From Sisyra terminalis (lineage: Eukaryota > Arthropoda > Insecta > Neuroptera > Sisyridae): a stretch of DNA of 64,000 nucleotides. Each line of letters opens with the position of its first letter. Positions within the stretch are counted from its first letter, which is position 1. Location: positions 33,185,701-33,249,700 of the forward strand of contig OY292275.1 in NCBI GenBank assembly GCA_958496175.1, given 5' to 3'. This document shows, piece after piece, positions 49,540 through 62,413 of this stretch. The position numbers and the translations under genes are program-made. Under the pieces are notes generated by a model. The model was not told where the DNA came from, did not search any database, and worked only from the letters and a program-made list of their open reading frames with translations.

Positions 49540-50215
49540 GTGGGGTTCGGTTCTAAAAAGTGACGGACCCACGTAAAGGTGTATCTACCTAGTGATGACG
49601 GTTATCGGCGAATGCATCGATTCAACGTGTCTTCCACGTAACTTGCATTCACTATTCGCATCTACACTGATATACACAGGTATTCGAAAGAGCTGGATGC
49701 ATATGTGTGCGTGGTTGGTGTTCGTCCATGTGGAATATAGAAAGATAGCCCACACTCAATATTCACTCTCAACGTGGTGTTCCGTTTTTACAGAGCTAAC
49801 AAGCGGTCGCTGTTAACGTTTCTAGTTAGTTTCAACTCGGCTTCCAATCGTATTGGATGCAGTCAACCTCTTGCCCCAACACGACATACACGTGCTTTAC
49901 GTAATCTGACAAACGCACACGTGTTTATTTTCGATATTAATTCAAAAGTTATCACAATATTTGCATGCATATTTTATTGTAGATACGTACACACGTTATT
50001 TAAACGTAGCACCACGAGAAATAAGTTTTACAAAAATATTGCCAGATTTTTTCGAGGCTTGGTTTAGTAAGAAAGTTTCTCCGTTTTAGTGGTTGATATG
50101 CTATTGAACTTCTATAGTTTCAACTAAAAACAATATTATCATATTTATTCTTATACGGTAGACTGAATTGTGTTGTTAATTTCGATTCCGTATTGTGTGT
50201 AATAATTTTGTGACA
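49540..50215 (+). promoter_or_regulatory. Promoter-like region and 5' UTR of the gene starting at 50216
   Basis: About 350 bp (49540-49900) is far richer in G+C than its surroundings, has mixed sequence with several CG dinucleotides and no transposon signature, and is followed by a leader running to the ATG at 50216. GTTAGTTTCAACTCGG near 49825 resembles an arthropod initiator; no clear TATA box was seen. Upstream ATGs are present in the presumed leader. The transcription start is inferred, not shown. Confidence 0.4.
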
Positions 50216-50303
50216 ATGAAGCAAATACAAAACGTAAACAACATTTACAAAAATTGGGTGTTTGGATTTAAAAACACTATTGTTGCAGCATTTATTTTAT
50301 CAG
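50216..50303 (+). CDS. First coding exon of an unidentified gene (N-terminal 29 residues)
   Basis: The ATG at 50216 sits in a good insect context (GACAATGA), follows an in-frame TAA at 50177-50179, and opens 29 codons plus one base, ending exactly at a consensus donor (CAG|GTAAGT, donor at 50304). The peptide starts MKQIQNVNNIYKNWVFGF and continues KNTIVAAFILS, a short polar N terminus followed by a hydrophobic run that could be a signal anchor or the first membrane helix. The preceding 650 bp looks like a promoter and 5' UTR. Downstream exons were not found in the remaining 13.7 kb, so the first intron is either long or its next exon lies outside the window. Gene identity is unknown. Confidence 0.5.
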
Positions 50304-51107
50304 GTAAGTTCTGGAAAAATATTAACGAAACATTTTCGTAGCTTTACAATAATCAAATCAAAGTTATCAGTTGATAATTAATTGATGTTATGCCTTTGAA
50401 TTTCCGGTGAAAGTATAAGGTACCATTTTTTTTTCTCAATCGAGCCTAAATTTCTATTTTTGCTATTTTTTTTTGTATTATCAAATATTTTAGAGTTTTC
50501 AACAATATTATTATATAATATTTACTCTCGAAATAATTTATAAAAATAATTCTTTGATTTTTTATCTTTGCAATGAAGTACCTACTTATTAAAACTAGGT
50601 AATTGAATAAGATTTTTATTCGATAATAATTTTTTTTATAAAAATTCATTTAAACAACTAATCGTATGAAATTGAGAGATTATATAAACTTTCGACAGCA
50701 TCAATAAAGTTTGAATTACCCTAATTCATCTTCCAATCTTAATTAACATTAGAATTAACAATTTAGTGAAACTAATGTCATTCTATTTCCGTTACTTTGA
50801 TGCATTTCAGCATATCCTGTCTGCATATATCATGTCAAATAACATACAGAATGGGGTAGAACAAAACACTAGAAAATCAATCATTGAAAATCATTTCTCT
50901 TGCAAATGCTCTCTTTATTTTTATTATTTCCTCATTTTTCTATTGTTTTTTTTTGCTCTTTTTTTCAAGCGGACATAAAAATAACTGGTAAACATAATAC
51001 TGTGCCAAATTTGAATTGTTGGCACTTGCCACAAAGTGTAGGTACTCGTATTTGACTCACGCCACATACCTATTATTTACATTTACCTTTATACATATTG
51101 GTAACAT
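50304..51107. other. Presumed start of intron 1 of the gene at 50216
   Basis: Follows the GTAAGT donor. AT-rich, no second exon recognised. How far the intron extends is unknown. Confidence 0.35.
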
Positions 51108-51263
51108 AGTGTTAGTCAACAAAAAGTTTTAATGCGATAAAATATCGTACGATTAGTGGGGAACCAATAGATTTTTGACTCACAAAAATAACATACGATC
51201 ATTGAATAAAATCTACGTTAGCGTTTTTTTTTTCAATTAAAACTTTTTATTGTAGGCTGACTA
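51108..51263. mobile_element. Small MITE, about 156 bp
   Basis: The left end AGTGTTAGTCAACAAAAAG runs into TTTTAATGCG; the right end in reverse complement, GTAGTCAGCCTACAATAAAAAG read in parts, runs into TTTTAATTG. Gapped TIRs of about 30 bp. Non-coding. Confidence 0.45.
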
Positions 51264-52711
51264 CCTACCTTGAAAACTTCATTCAAAAAAAATAGAGAAA
51301 ACTGTAACATTTCTTACAATTATTTTTAAATGTTCATCTTCTTATACAAACTTAATTAAATCACAAGGTCTTGGATTATTTGTATTTTATTATTAACATT
51401 GACGGTAAAAATTTATCTTATCACTGAATAGTGAATAATAGGTTTAGAATAATAATAATTCATACAATATTTCGAACGAGCGAAATCATATACATAATTA
51501 ATAAACGGTAAAGCAAAGCTTCATGTCTGGTATATAACTGTAACTATCATAGTTCATCGCAAAAGAAGAAATTGATATGAAATCCTTATTAACACTCTTA
51601 ATTGTGTTTCCTTGTACTAGCGATGACTAATGAAAAATTTAATGCGATTCCATTATATTTAAAACACAAATATAAGTAGATATACCTATTTACACCTATA
51701 CTATACTTCTACATAATTGATAGGAAAAAATTAATTGAATCGCATTAATATTAAAAATATTTGCAAATTTTCAACTAATTGAAATACAGTGTTCTTTTCC
51801 TAATCTTATATTTAACTAAGTACTTTAAAGAACAATTACAAATTCTCAAATTGGGATTTAAATACAGATAGAAAATTGAATGTACATGTATGAAATTTTT
51901 AATTTCTTCAAAAAATAAATAAATTGCTTTTAATAGAATCAATACAATAATATAAATAAAAAAATCTAAGAAATTTTGTTTTGTGCATAAAACCTGACTA
52001 AAAAAATAAATTCCCGAACAAAGTACCAAATCACAAATATTCCTTAGAATTAGTTTCGATTTTCAAAAGTTACTTATATTAATTTACTTAAATGGATGTA
52101 CCTTAACAAATTATAAAAATACTGAGATCACTTACAATTGTTATTCTGTGCACAAAATATTAAATTAGAATAGAGTCAATAAATTTTACTATAATACTAT
52201 AATCGATACTTAGAAAATAAGTGATATTTTTTTTTGTATTCGCTAAACTTTAAAACCAAAAACGCTATATATGAGAATGTTCATAATTACTAATTACAAC
52301 ATTTTATTAGTGAAGTATATGTAGAAACAATTTATTAAAACAAATATTCTTGAATAATTTTTTGCATTCAAATCGAAATAGAAATATTAGAATAGATAAA
52401 GCGTCATTCCTGTTACCTTTAAGCAGTGACATAGATAACACCCCCGCAATTTGCCGTGTTATGGAGTGACGCACATCTGTGGAGGCGCAGGAGTAAAATT
52501 AAAAATTTATTAGGAGAAAAAAAAATTAATTGGTATTTTCTCATTTTGATTTTCTTAAAATTTGTATATTTTTTTTTACTCAAATTGTTGAATTTAAATA
52601 TTTGTGATATAAGTGTGTTGCATTTGTGCAGATTTTTGGAAAAAAGAGCTCTAGATTTTATTTTTCCCTCCATTATTATACAGTAAATTTGATTGAAAAA
52701 ATCATAATAAC
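51264..52711. other. No gene; AT-rich DNA
   Basis: Contains a 12-bp inverted repeat TTAATGCGATTC (51639) / GAATCGCATTAA (51736) and a hAT-like CAGTGACATAGATAAC at 52424. The frames at 52419-52778 on both strands fall in AT-rich, non-conserved sequence. Confidence 0.45.
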
Positions 52712-53605
52712 AATATAATAATAACCAAATTTCGGTATTTATATAGGAAAAGACAGAGAACAAAGAATGTAAACACATACGCGTGAGTGAAAACCAAATA
52801 TAATTATCAGTGTATCAAATTTGAACTAACTGATTGTTGTTATTTGTTTCAATTGTCATTTCGATTTCTTTCAATTGCTAATTTTTGTCATTTGTAAATT
52901 GAGTCAGTGTTAGCTGTGAATGTTTCATGGGTAGTTACTAGTGTTTAATAGTATGTATTTTACGTCATTGTAATCTATTTCTTCGAAAGAATATCAGATT
53001 CATACGCCCGAATACAGCTTTCAATAATGGTTGTGAGCACGGCTTCCCAAAAATCGAAAAAATTAAAAAATTGAATTATTTGACGGGCGAAATATTTGAC
53101 TATGATTCACTGTGTAACACTGAAATCATAGAATAATACACTATCTTCGCCCACATTTTTAACCTAAAATTTAACTTCTTTATGAACTTCTTTTCTCTGG
53201 TAAAATCCTAATGTGAACTTCATAACAATTAGGGCTGTGGACATGCTCTTCTTGCTTACAACGGTGGATCCGCGTTGAATTTTATGAGAATATATTACAA
53301 CAAACTATTATTTTTCTCTATAAGAAACATTGAAAATTTGTTTTCAATTATTTAGGTGCTAAGTAATACAATATTAGTACCTATCCGTAAAATTTTCACA
53401 GCTAACACTGACACAACAGTTAACAAGAATTTTCAATTGAATGAAATTGAAATGACAGTTGAAACAAATGACATCAATCAGTTAGCTCAAATTTGATATA
53501 AGGATTATGATATTTGGCTTTCACTCACACCTTTGTGTTTACATTCTTTGGTCATTGTCTTTGCCACCATGCATAGATAAATAACCTTTGTTATTATTAT
53601 TTTGA
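52712..53605. mobile_element. Long-TIR element, about 0.9 kb with 215-bp arms
   Basis: Left arm: ATAATAACCAAA, CAAAGAATGTAAACACA, GTGAGTGAAAACCAAATAT, ATCAAATTTGAAC, then AGTCAGTGTTAGCTGTGAA. The right arm repeats these words in reverse complement (CAAAGAATGTAAACACA is exact). The centre of about 450 bp is unique and non-coding. A partial copy of the right arm lies at 10037-10183. Confidence 0.8.
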
Positions 53606-56522
53606 TTTTAGTACATATGTATGTATTTAAAAATGTTTTTAATTATACTTGAATAAACACATCTACTCAAGATTATTTAATATTCAATTGAAAAACAACA
53701 TAAACGGAAAAAATTAAGTATCATAAAATAATCATATTGACCTTGCGATGTAATACCTCAATTTAAGGAATTTTACGTTCTGTAGATAATAATTACATTT
53801 TTTTTTACTTTGCATTAAAAACCAAATCCATACTAATGATTTCAGGTAAAAAATATATTTTTTTTCTAAACAATATATGTGTCTATATATATATTATTAT
53901 CGAATATTTATATTTACTAAATTTAATTGAAAATATAATAATAATAATGTATTGACATTTACATTTGTTCCATATATGAAATTTAGATTCTTAACGAAAA
54001 AAAATATTAATTATTTTTTTTTCACCCATATCTGTGACACTTATACAGCAATTTAATAATAATTACTTGCTTATTAAAATTACTGATTTTTAATGGTCAA
54101 TCTGGTAGTAAAATGTGTTTGAATAAAAAAAATAAATAATAATATGTATGTGTGTAATTCATTTCATCGGTTCATGTATGAGTATATAAAATAAAAATCT
54201 TTTGACAGTATAAAATGATCTTAATGAATGTTAATTTATTCATTCAATACTCAACCAAATTGTACCTATTTACGTCAATCAAGTTCATATGGTTGTGATT
54301 GTTAAATTATTGATCAATAAATAAAAAATAAAAAAAAACCTAATCTTAAGACGATTGCTGATTTGAATAACTTTTTATAGAAAAATACTTGACGCATTTG
54401 ATGATTGAAGCGTTTGATGTTGGAAAAAGAAATAAGGGTCGCGAGTAATTAGAATAAATAGATTTTTTGGCAAACATTATGGCTCATGAAAATATAAAGT
54501 CTGCAACCCCATTGAAAATAATTAAGAAAAAAGAAAGCCGTAATTAGGTGAAGACATCAAACGACGCTTCTTTCATTTATTAAAATTTCTATTCTTGAAA
54601 GAAATTTAATTTGTTAATTGGATAATTTAATAACCGAATAATGAATGTTTTATTGGAAATCTCAATATATTTTCCACATTTTCAATTTAATATCGGTAAA
54701 AAAAATGAAAAATTTACTTCTAAATTTTATTACCGACTCTTGAGTTTGAGCAAAATTTATTAGAATTCATCTAATTTGGAAATACAAAATTGTTAATTTT
54801 GAATTAAAAATTAAAGTTATGGAATTACATTTAATTTAATTTTTTTTATACAAAAGCAACGAAAACAAAATGAAAAATAATCAATTTTGATATTATAACC
54901 CTTTTTAATAATTATAAAATACATTTAAAAAAGAAAATGAATCAATTATGGATATAAGAAAAGCAAATTTGGAATTTGATTGCTTGAGGAAATTATTTTT
55001 TAATAAAGAAATTCGTTCATTTCTAATTTTATTTGCGTTTAAGAAAGAATGAAATTTACATTTAAAATTAAAATTGATTTTGATAAGCATTGAAATATAA
55101 TTCATTGGCACCATACAAAATTTACAACTGGTAAACATACATTTAATATTGTTCTTTAACGATTTCTTATCACAGGTATGAAAATAAATAAAAAATAGAC
55201 TTATCGTTAAAAAAATTCGATTATCTTGACGATCTCAACCTTGTTTTTGAAATCATGTGTCCAAGGTTTTGATTTTGAATCGTGACATTTACAATATAGC
55301 TATATACATAAACACTTGTTTATTCATGTAATGCTTTTAGTTCCAAATATATTTTTATAAGGATCATCACCAACCATCTAAATGCAAATAATATTTTTTT
55401 CCAAAAATTTCCGACTACATTTACGTAAAACTTTTTGACCTCAAAGTTGTGACTTGTTTAAACTCTTTTCATTGAATTATATGTCTTTCTAAAATGTTTC
55501 TTGATAAATTTTGGATAAAGTTCATGTGAGTAGATATGTACCTGCGTATAATAGAAGCTGAATATGGGTATATCACAAAAAAAAGTCCTTAGAATAAGTG
55601 AAGTTTAAGTGTAGCGTTTTATAGTAGTAAAGCAAAAAAGTTTGCAGTTTCAAATTGTATTTGTAAAACCAATGGACAAAAATTCAAAAGTTTTTAATTT
55701 TATAAGAAGACTTATAATACTTTTTATTTGGAATTTTAAGAATTTGAACGAGTGAACTTAATCCTATAACTGTAGAATACTTAAAATGATTTATATGTGA
55801 CCAAAGCGGTGCGATGTTTAATGTCATAAAATCTGATACCTAAAGAATTAGGTGAGCGTGGGGTAATGGGAGCCATTCTGGTAGACGCTACTCGCATAAG
55901 ACCAATGATGACCAATGAGCACCGATAAGTGCCATCAACACCGATTCTTTGAACTAAAAGCTTTTGTTTGAGCGGTAGATTTAATTTGAAACGAATGACT
56001 TTATTTTTCATTACAGTACCATAATTTGGCGAATAATGTAAATTATAATCATTGTTACAGTGTTGAGCAATTTATTAATTGCATATTTCTATTTATCATT
56101 TATATCTAGGTATTGAAACTGATTTTTACTTTAAATATAAAAAAAATTATAATGCAACATAATGTTTCGATCATCTTATTTTACAATGTTTTAAATATTG
56201 TATTGAATAATTTACAAAAATCAGTTTCTTTTGAATATTTTTGTGTCTGTCATTCTGCTGTCACTTTTAAACTACGTATCTGCTTTGGAATGATCGAGTC
56301 CAATTCCTTTCCCTAACCAAGAAAAGACAAATCGATGCTAGCGATTCGACCACCTTGATAGTAATTCTCAGTACTATCACAAGTCGACCTCGAATCGTGC
56401 CTTAGTAGCGCCTATCAGGAGCTACTACAGTTTATACAGATCAGAATAAAATATTCGCTCGAAAATGACACAAACGGATTCGGGAACATTCTGTTATGTC
56501 ACGTGATCACCGCTAGCCGGTA
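53606..56522. other. No supported gene
   Basis: Very AT-rich up to 55.7 kb. The 56290-56520 patch is G+C richer (TCGACCTCGAATCGTGCC) and may be element or promoter sequence, without further support. Confidence 0.5.
55781..56011 (-). other. G+C-richer open frame, no recognised gene
   Basis: A 76-codon ATG frame stands out by composition (55850-55950). The product includes GTYRCSLVIIGLMRVAS and APITPRSPNSLG but resembles no family I know, and there are no splice or promoter signals. Either a decayed transposon or chance. Confidence 0.15.
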
Positions 56523-56850
56523 CAGTACTGCGTACATGACGATGATTTGAACTTAACGTTAGTTTTGTTAGATATCTCTATAAGAAAATCTCGCAATCAA
56601 ATTAAGTATCTAAAAACTTTTATTAATCTATTGTATTTTGCTTCTATTAAATGTGTAACTTCATAACTTTTAGGATTAAAGTGGAAGATAAATTATTAAG
56701 CGATGTTTATTTTATTTAAGTTAGATCTAATATTTCTAGATGGTACCATTCTTATAATGAGAACTACTGGCGCTCCCATTCCGCCGTCATATAATAATGT
56801 TTAATTTTGTTTTTAGATGCCTCGAATAAGAAAACGGGAGACACCAAAGG
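56523..56850 (+). mobile_element. Possible 5' fragment of a pogo/Tigger-like element
   Basis: TA precedes CAGTACTGCGTACATGACG, the usual form of a pogo-type TIR start. About 290 bp later, behind an acceptor-like TTTTGTTTTTAG, is ATG with the reading MPRIRKRETPK, similar to the basic N terminus of pogo/jerky-like DNA-binding proteins. The frame is lost immediately after, and no 3' TIR was found. Confidence 0.3.
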
Positions 56851-58767
56851 TTTTATTTTATATTGTGTTGATTCTTTATAGTTTTGATTTGATCAAAATA
56901 AGTTTAATTTTGTTGAGTATTATGTGATGGCTCTCATTAGTGAAAGTAGCATTTTTTTAAAAAAGGTGATTTTAACGGGCTAAAGGTACATTTTTTTAAT
57001 ATTTGTTAGTAATTACGGAAAGTCAAATAGCTACAGGATGATTAATGTCCAAAAAAATAAATAATTGTAACCTAAATTGTTTATTTTTTAACTTTTGCTT
57101 AGATGACTACAATTACCTCACTTTCCCCTACAATGGGAATAATAAAATAAATCATAATAAAAATTTTGCTGAAAATGTAAACGACGTATTACTTTTGACC
57201 AAAAATTCAATTAAAATCGATACAAAACTCCTTTATTTCACTTTATATAACAACTAGTACAACATAAAAATAATAAAAGTTATGAACACAAGAAAAATGA
57301 AGCTTGAGAGAATATTTAAAATTAAAATAATAAGTAATTTCCAACTAACTAGAAAGAATCGTTTTTTGCGAACTGTACAATTTAAAAGTTATATAAAATT
57401 CGTACACACTTAAAACTCTTCCAACCAAAAAAGTAATTATTTATTTAGTCTGAAATTCGTTTTATACATAAATTTTGTTGAGACAAAAACGTTTCCAATT
57501 TGTGTATTTTAAAATCGTTAAAATTATCTTATTTTCATTGAAGCTATTCATTAGATTTAATTGTTCATTTTTAGATAAGTAAAATAAATAAAATTAAATG
57601 AGCCGCAATCAATTAAACTACACTTTTATATGTAAATTTAAAGATTCATATAAAAAAAAGTTGTCTATATATCTTTTATTTAGTAAAGAAAACATTTGTT
57701 TATAAACAAACTAGTCAAAATCTTTTGCGTAAACGAAATTATGTTTATACATTATGATAAATACTTACGTATTTCGAGATTATTCAGCTTGTTTTTATGC
57801 GGATTTAGCAGTTTACGCCTTCTCAAGTCAAGGAAAATGGTTTCGTTAATTGATGACAATATATATAAAAAGGTTAAGGTTAAACAATAAAATATTTGCA
57901 GTCAAAAGGGCGAATTTTCAGAGGACAAAAAGAAAGGAAAGGACAACATTTTTGAACAACAAATTGTTAGTTGCAAATGAAATTAAAATTGATCTATGCA
58001 TATTTTCTTTCCTCTTTTCTAAACTCTTTAACTTTGACCTATCTCTTTATTATAATAATAAGTCCAACAATTAGTGGATTGTTATGATGTTTTTCCTATC
58101 AATTGAAAAGAATTGAAAATTGCAATTTTAATTGGTAACATCAATATTATCATTAATAATTTATTGAACGCAAAAAAGCATAAGATATTAATCATTATTT
58201 CCATTTACGTAAATCGTTTGTTGAAGAATTCATATTTTTATTCAAATATAAAGAATGAAAAATTTCCAGGCTACAACGAACAATATTAAACGGATAATTA
58301 AATTATAAATTCATTTCACAGATACTTCTATGATGAATAATTTATACACATTAATATGAAGGGTTAAGTGTTGCTTTTTTTGTATATATACACTTATTGT
58401 TATAGCTCGAGAATATAGAAAAATAAACTATGTACTTCAAATGTTTTACACTGAAATTTAATCTTTTATTAATGGTTCGTTCATTAGAAATTCGTTAATT
58501 TTTTTCTTGGAATCAATCACGATAGATTTTTTTTAATGTTTGAAATTTTTTTTAAGAGAGTTCGACGATAAGAGTGTGACGATTTATTTTTTGAGCATTT
58601 TTGGGGATTTTTTTTGTAGACCAACGAAAAGATAGAACTTTGTCTATCGTTTGTTTATATTTACTTTATGCGTATGTATATACATTTTTAGCCAGAAATT
58701 TTTGTAGAATGTGAAAATTATAGAGCTCAGAAGACATCCGTCTCGAAAAAATGTATGCCGTCTATAT
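56851..58767. other. No gene; AT-rich DNA
   Basis: Several short frames (57045, 57696, 57850) are AT-driven, with no splice context or homology recognised. Confidence 0.55.
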
Positions 58768-59262
58768 CAGAGCTATTAGAAAAAAGGATCTTAGTTACTT
58801 TGAAGTGACTTAGCTACTTCAAAGTATCTATGAAACTGTATCGTAGTTGCTTCATTTTTTGCTAAATGTAACTAGTATCGTAGATATTTAGATACTTTTT
58901 AAAAGGATTTGTATCTTGTAATTTAAAAAGTATCTAAGATACCGAAAAGTAACTTCAATACTGTGATACCAAGAGATTGGGTACAGAATTTTATTTTGTT
59001 TTCTTTTGTAAGATTCAATTTATGCCTCTTATATTTATCTTCTATCGTTTTTAAAGTATGTTTTGGTAACAAAGGATTAGACATCCATAATTTATTCTTC
59101 CTTTAATTAGTAAAGATAAGAAATTAATTATCTGATTACCTACATTACCTAATATTTTATAAAACTTAGTATATACATTTTATACAAAATAACTAAAAAA
59201 ATCATTTTTTAAGTATCTTAAATGTATCTTAAGATACTTTTTCAACGTATCTGACAGCTCTG
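58768..59262. mobile_element. TIR element family B, copy 2 (495 bp)
   Basis: It begins CAGAGCTATTAGAA and ends CTGACAGCTCTG. Shares AAAGTATCTAAGATACCGAA and GATAAGAAATTAATTATCTG with copy 1, without the SINE. The flanks show no clear duplication. Many partial ...GTATCTTAGATAC... words make it self-complementary. Confidence 0.75.
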
Positions 59263-59568
59263 AAGCTTATAAACAAAGAGTGAATTATGATCAATTGAAA
59301 ATACGAAAAATTGCATTTTTCGCAAACTTCGGCAGAAAAATTTGTAACTACATAGCTTTTTTTTTGTACAATGTTTTTGTTCTAAAAAATATTGGAATTA
59401 TTTCTGATGATTTTTGTTCATCCCATGCGTCTACATAATATGCTCAGTCTACTCTATAAATTGAATATCAGTCGGTCAAACCGTTCCCGAGATGTGAAGA
59501 AGACAAGTGTGAAAAATACAGTTTTGAAAAAAAACGGATTCAACCCTTCCTTACCTATGCGTACGTAT

Positions 59569-60083
59569 TTAGTACATACTCCATTTCATAATTTAAACAA
59601 CATAAATATAAGAGAGAATGGATTCATATTTTAGGTATTCCTCTCTAAAACATTTACTTGTAGAATAAAATCATAATAGTGACAAAACACTGGATGTATT
59701 CCGCACAATGAGATGGCTTATCAAAAAATCGATTGTTTTGCTTCTTTTACATCATACGCAACAATTACAAGGGACATTCGCTTCGGTTCTCAGTATGTCA
59801 CTTTCTCACTAACAACGTGAGTGAGCATGCGTGACAAACGGACTCAGCTGAGGCATTTTATTTCAGAGATTGTGACAGGAATATTCAAGTAAACTGTTAT
59901 TTCTTGTAAATATAATTAAAAATAATTATAACAATGGATGCATTTCAACTTAAACTACGATTCAGTTGAAACAATACTTATAAACAATCAAATATTTCAG
60001 AATTTTAAACATTTTTTTTCAAAGGTTGTATACATATCACCGTATGATACGTTCTATTTTTAACATCGTAACGAGAAGTTGAA
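59569..60083. repeat. Dispersed repeat family D, copy 2 (about 515 bp)
   Basis: Same orientation and landmark order as copy 1 at 14431-15003, 45 kb away. It lacks about 55 bp of the copy 1 centre (the GCGCATGCGTTAG stretch) and differs by scattered substitutions. Confidence 0.75.
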
Positions 60084-62413
60084 GGTTTTAAGTGCGGTTA
60101 CAATTTAACGACTACTGTATCTTTCGAACGACATAACTTTTTATAAAGTTACTTATTCATCGTATTCTAAACATATAAACAAAGAAAGCAGTGTATGTAA
60201 AAAAAATAATATTTTTTTAAGTCATCACACGGGAGAACCCCTTTAAATGCTGACTTTTTGAATAAATGACCATTAAATTATGTTTACAAGTCAATTTGTT
60301 TGTAATATATAAAAATAAATAATTACAAATTATGAATGGATATTTTGAAGTAATACTAGCCGCAAATCGATGAAGAAATAATTAATATAAATATACGTGT
60401 TGTTTGTTATTTAGCGCCACAGTGTGATTTTCCATGGGATTTTTCCAGCGTAGATTCGTTTCCATAGCTGTAATTATATGGCTTGAGAAAGATTATATAA
60501 ATATTTTCCAATATGAAACAACCATTCGAAATGTTGTTTCTAATTCAGTGTATGCATTTCAATAAAAAAGTACAAATTTAATTGAAACTGCCTTTTTCAA
60601 TAGGAAATTTTATTAAAATTGGCCTTATAGTCAAATATGTAGGTCAACGAAAACTGTTATTTAACGCATACTAGCAGAGAGAGATCTTATTACCAATATT
60701 TACTCTAAATTTGTCCATTTGTCTGTTAGAAAAAGCGATGTGAATCTGTTAAATAAATATTATGTATAAATTGATACGAGTGTTTATGCAGCGAAATCAA
60801 TCATTCATATAGTGGAAAATAAAAAAAAATGTATCGAGAATTTAATTTTTAGTAAAATGAAGCATAATTTCCGCAGTTGCTTTATCCCAGTTTTTCATGC
60901 GTTAAAAATTGATGAATCGCCAAAAAGTTATATCCCATTTTATGACAAGATTTATTTATAGAATGTATCTTTTAATGAATAATAAACTATAATAACGACG
61001 CAATGAATTACAAGGCTATAATGTGTACTCTTACTTGTGTTTATTTCTTCAGCAGTTAATTGTCTTGCTTCCTATTTGAATTTCTTTACAAAGAAGTACT
61101 TAACATTTTTTAAATGTGTACAAAAACCATACATGTATCTATTTATTAAAATTAATTGTAACCAATCATTAATTTCAATGTACTTCATGAACGTTTTAAT
61201 TGAAAAAACAAACTTTAAAACTTAGGTAGATATTTGTTGTTTTTTTTTCTTCACATTTTCATTTAATTATATATTTTCCTTTGTGTCAGTTATTTATAGA
61301 CATAAATGTACTTTTATTTCTAGTTTTTTCTCAATAGACAAATTACGATAAAACTTTACATAATCTGAAGTTAACTTTTGCATGTTATAACCTTATTATT
61401 TGAAAATATTTAAATACACGAACAGAAAACTAATTACGTCCTAATTCCACTTTATTTACACTTCTGTAGGTGTAAAACAATAATTTATTATATAACTTAA
61501 ATTCAATAGGAGCGTGATTAATATCTTTCGTCAGCTTAATTTCATTGATTACACATTTTTTTATATATGAGAAAAAAAATCGAAAAGTTATTAACGATTC
61601 AATATACCTACCTACATTCTGATGCTTTTGAAAATGATTAGACATATTCTATTGAATTGAAAAAGTTTGGGATTTTTAATAGTAATCGAAAAGTTGAGTA
61701 GGAAAATAATTTTATTTCTGCAATTCAGAAACGATTGATAGATTATCTTTGACTTCCTTTTGATTAAATATAACGTGAGTTCAAACAAATTATTTCTAAT
61801 GGAAATTGAATGAATAAATTCAAACGTTTTTCGAGTTTCTTTGACTTCATGAAATAAATTATTTCTTTTTTATGGTTTTGATTACTTCAACAATTTCTTT
61901 TGATTAAAATCATTTTATTTTAATTTTTTTTTTGCAATCGTAAATATCTGTGCTGTGCAGTTGGTAGTTTTTATTGTACAAATTTATACATTATTATTTC
62001 TTAACGTTTAAAGACAATTTTAAATTATTGCTTCGCTAGGCAATTAGTAACTCAAAATATAATAATTATAATGAAATTACCTGTAAATTTGACTTTAAAC
62101 ATATTTACTGAGAATATTTTTTTTTTGATTTTATGAAATAAATTGTTTATAGATTTAATAGCAATTTATTATCGTATTTTCATCTCATTTTTTTTTTGTT
62201 ATTATATTTTTGATGCTAAAATTTATGATTAAGATTCATTTTTTTTAATAAAAAGTATTAATTACTAGATGAAGTGTATTCCATATTTTTGTATAAGTCC
62301 GTACCTACATCAGTATAGGTAATGTAAGTAAATAAGGTAAAATAATAAAAGAGAGATAATAATGAATTAATTTTTGGTGTTTTATCTAAAATTTGTGAAT
62401 TCGTCAAAATCAT
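60084..62413. other. No gene; AT-rich DNA
   Basis: No TIR, LTR or coding signature seen. The frames at 61037 and 61430 are chance frames. Confidence 0.55.

Noticed and set aside
52419..52778. 119-codon minus-strand frame
   Set aside because: Overlaps the start of an inverted-repeat element and AT-rich sequence; the opposite strand is equally open.
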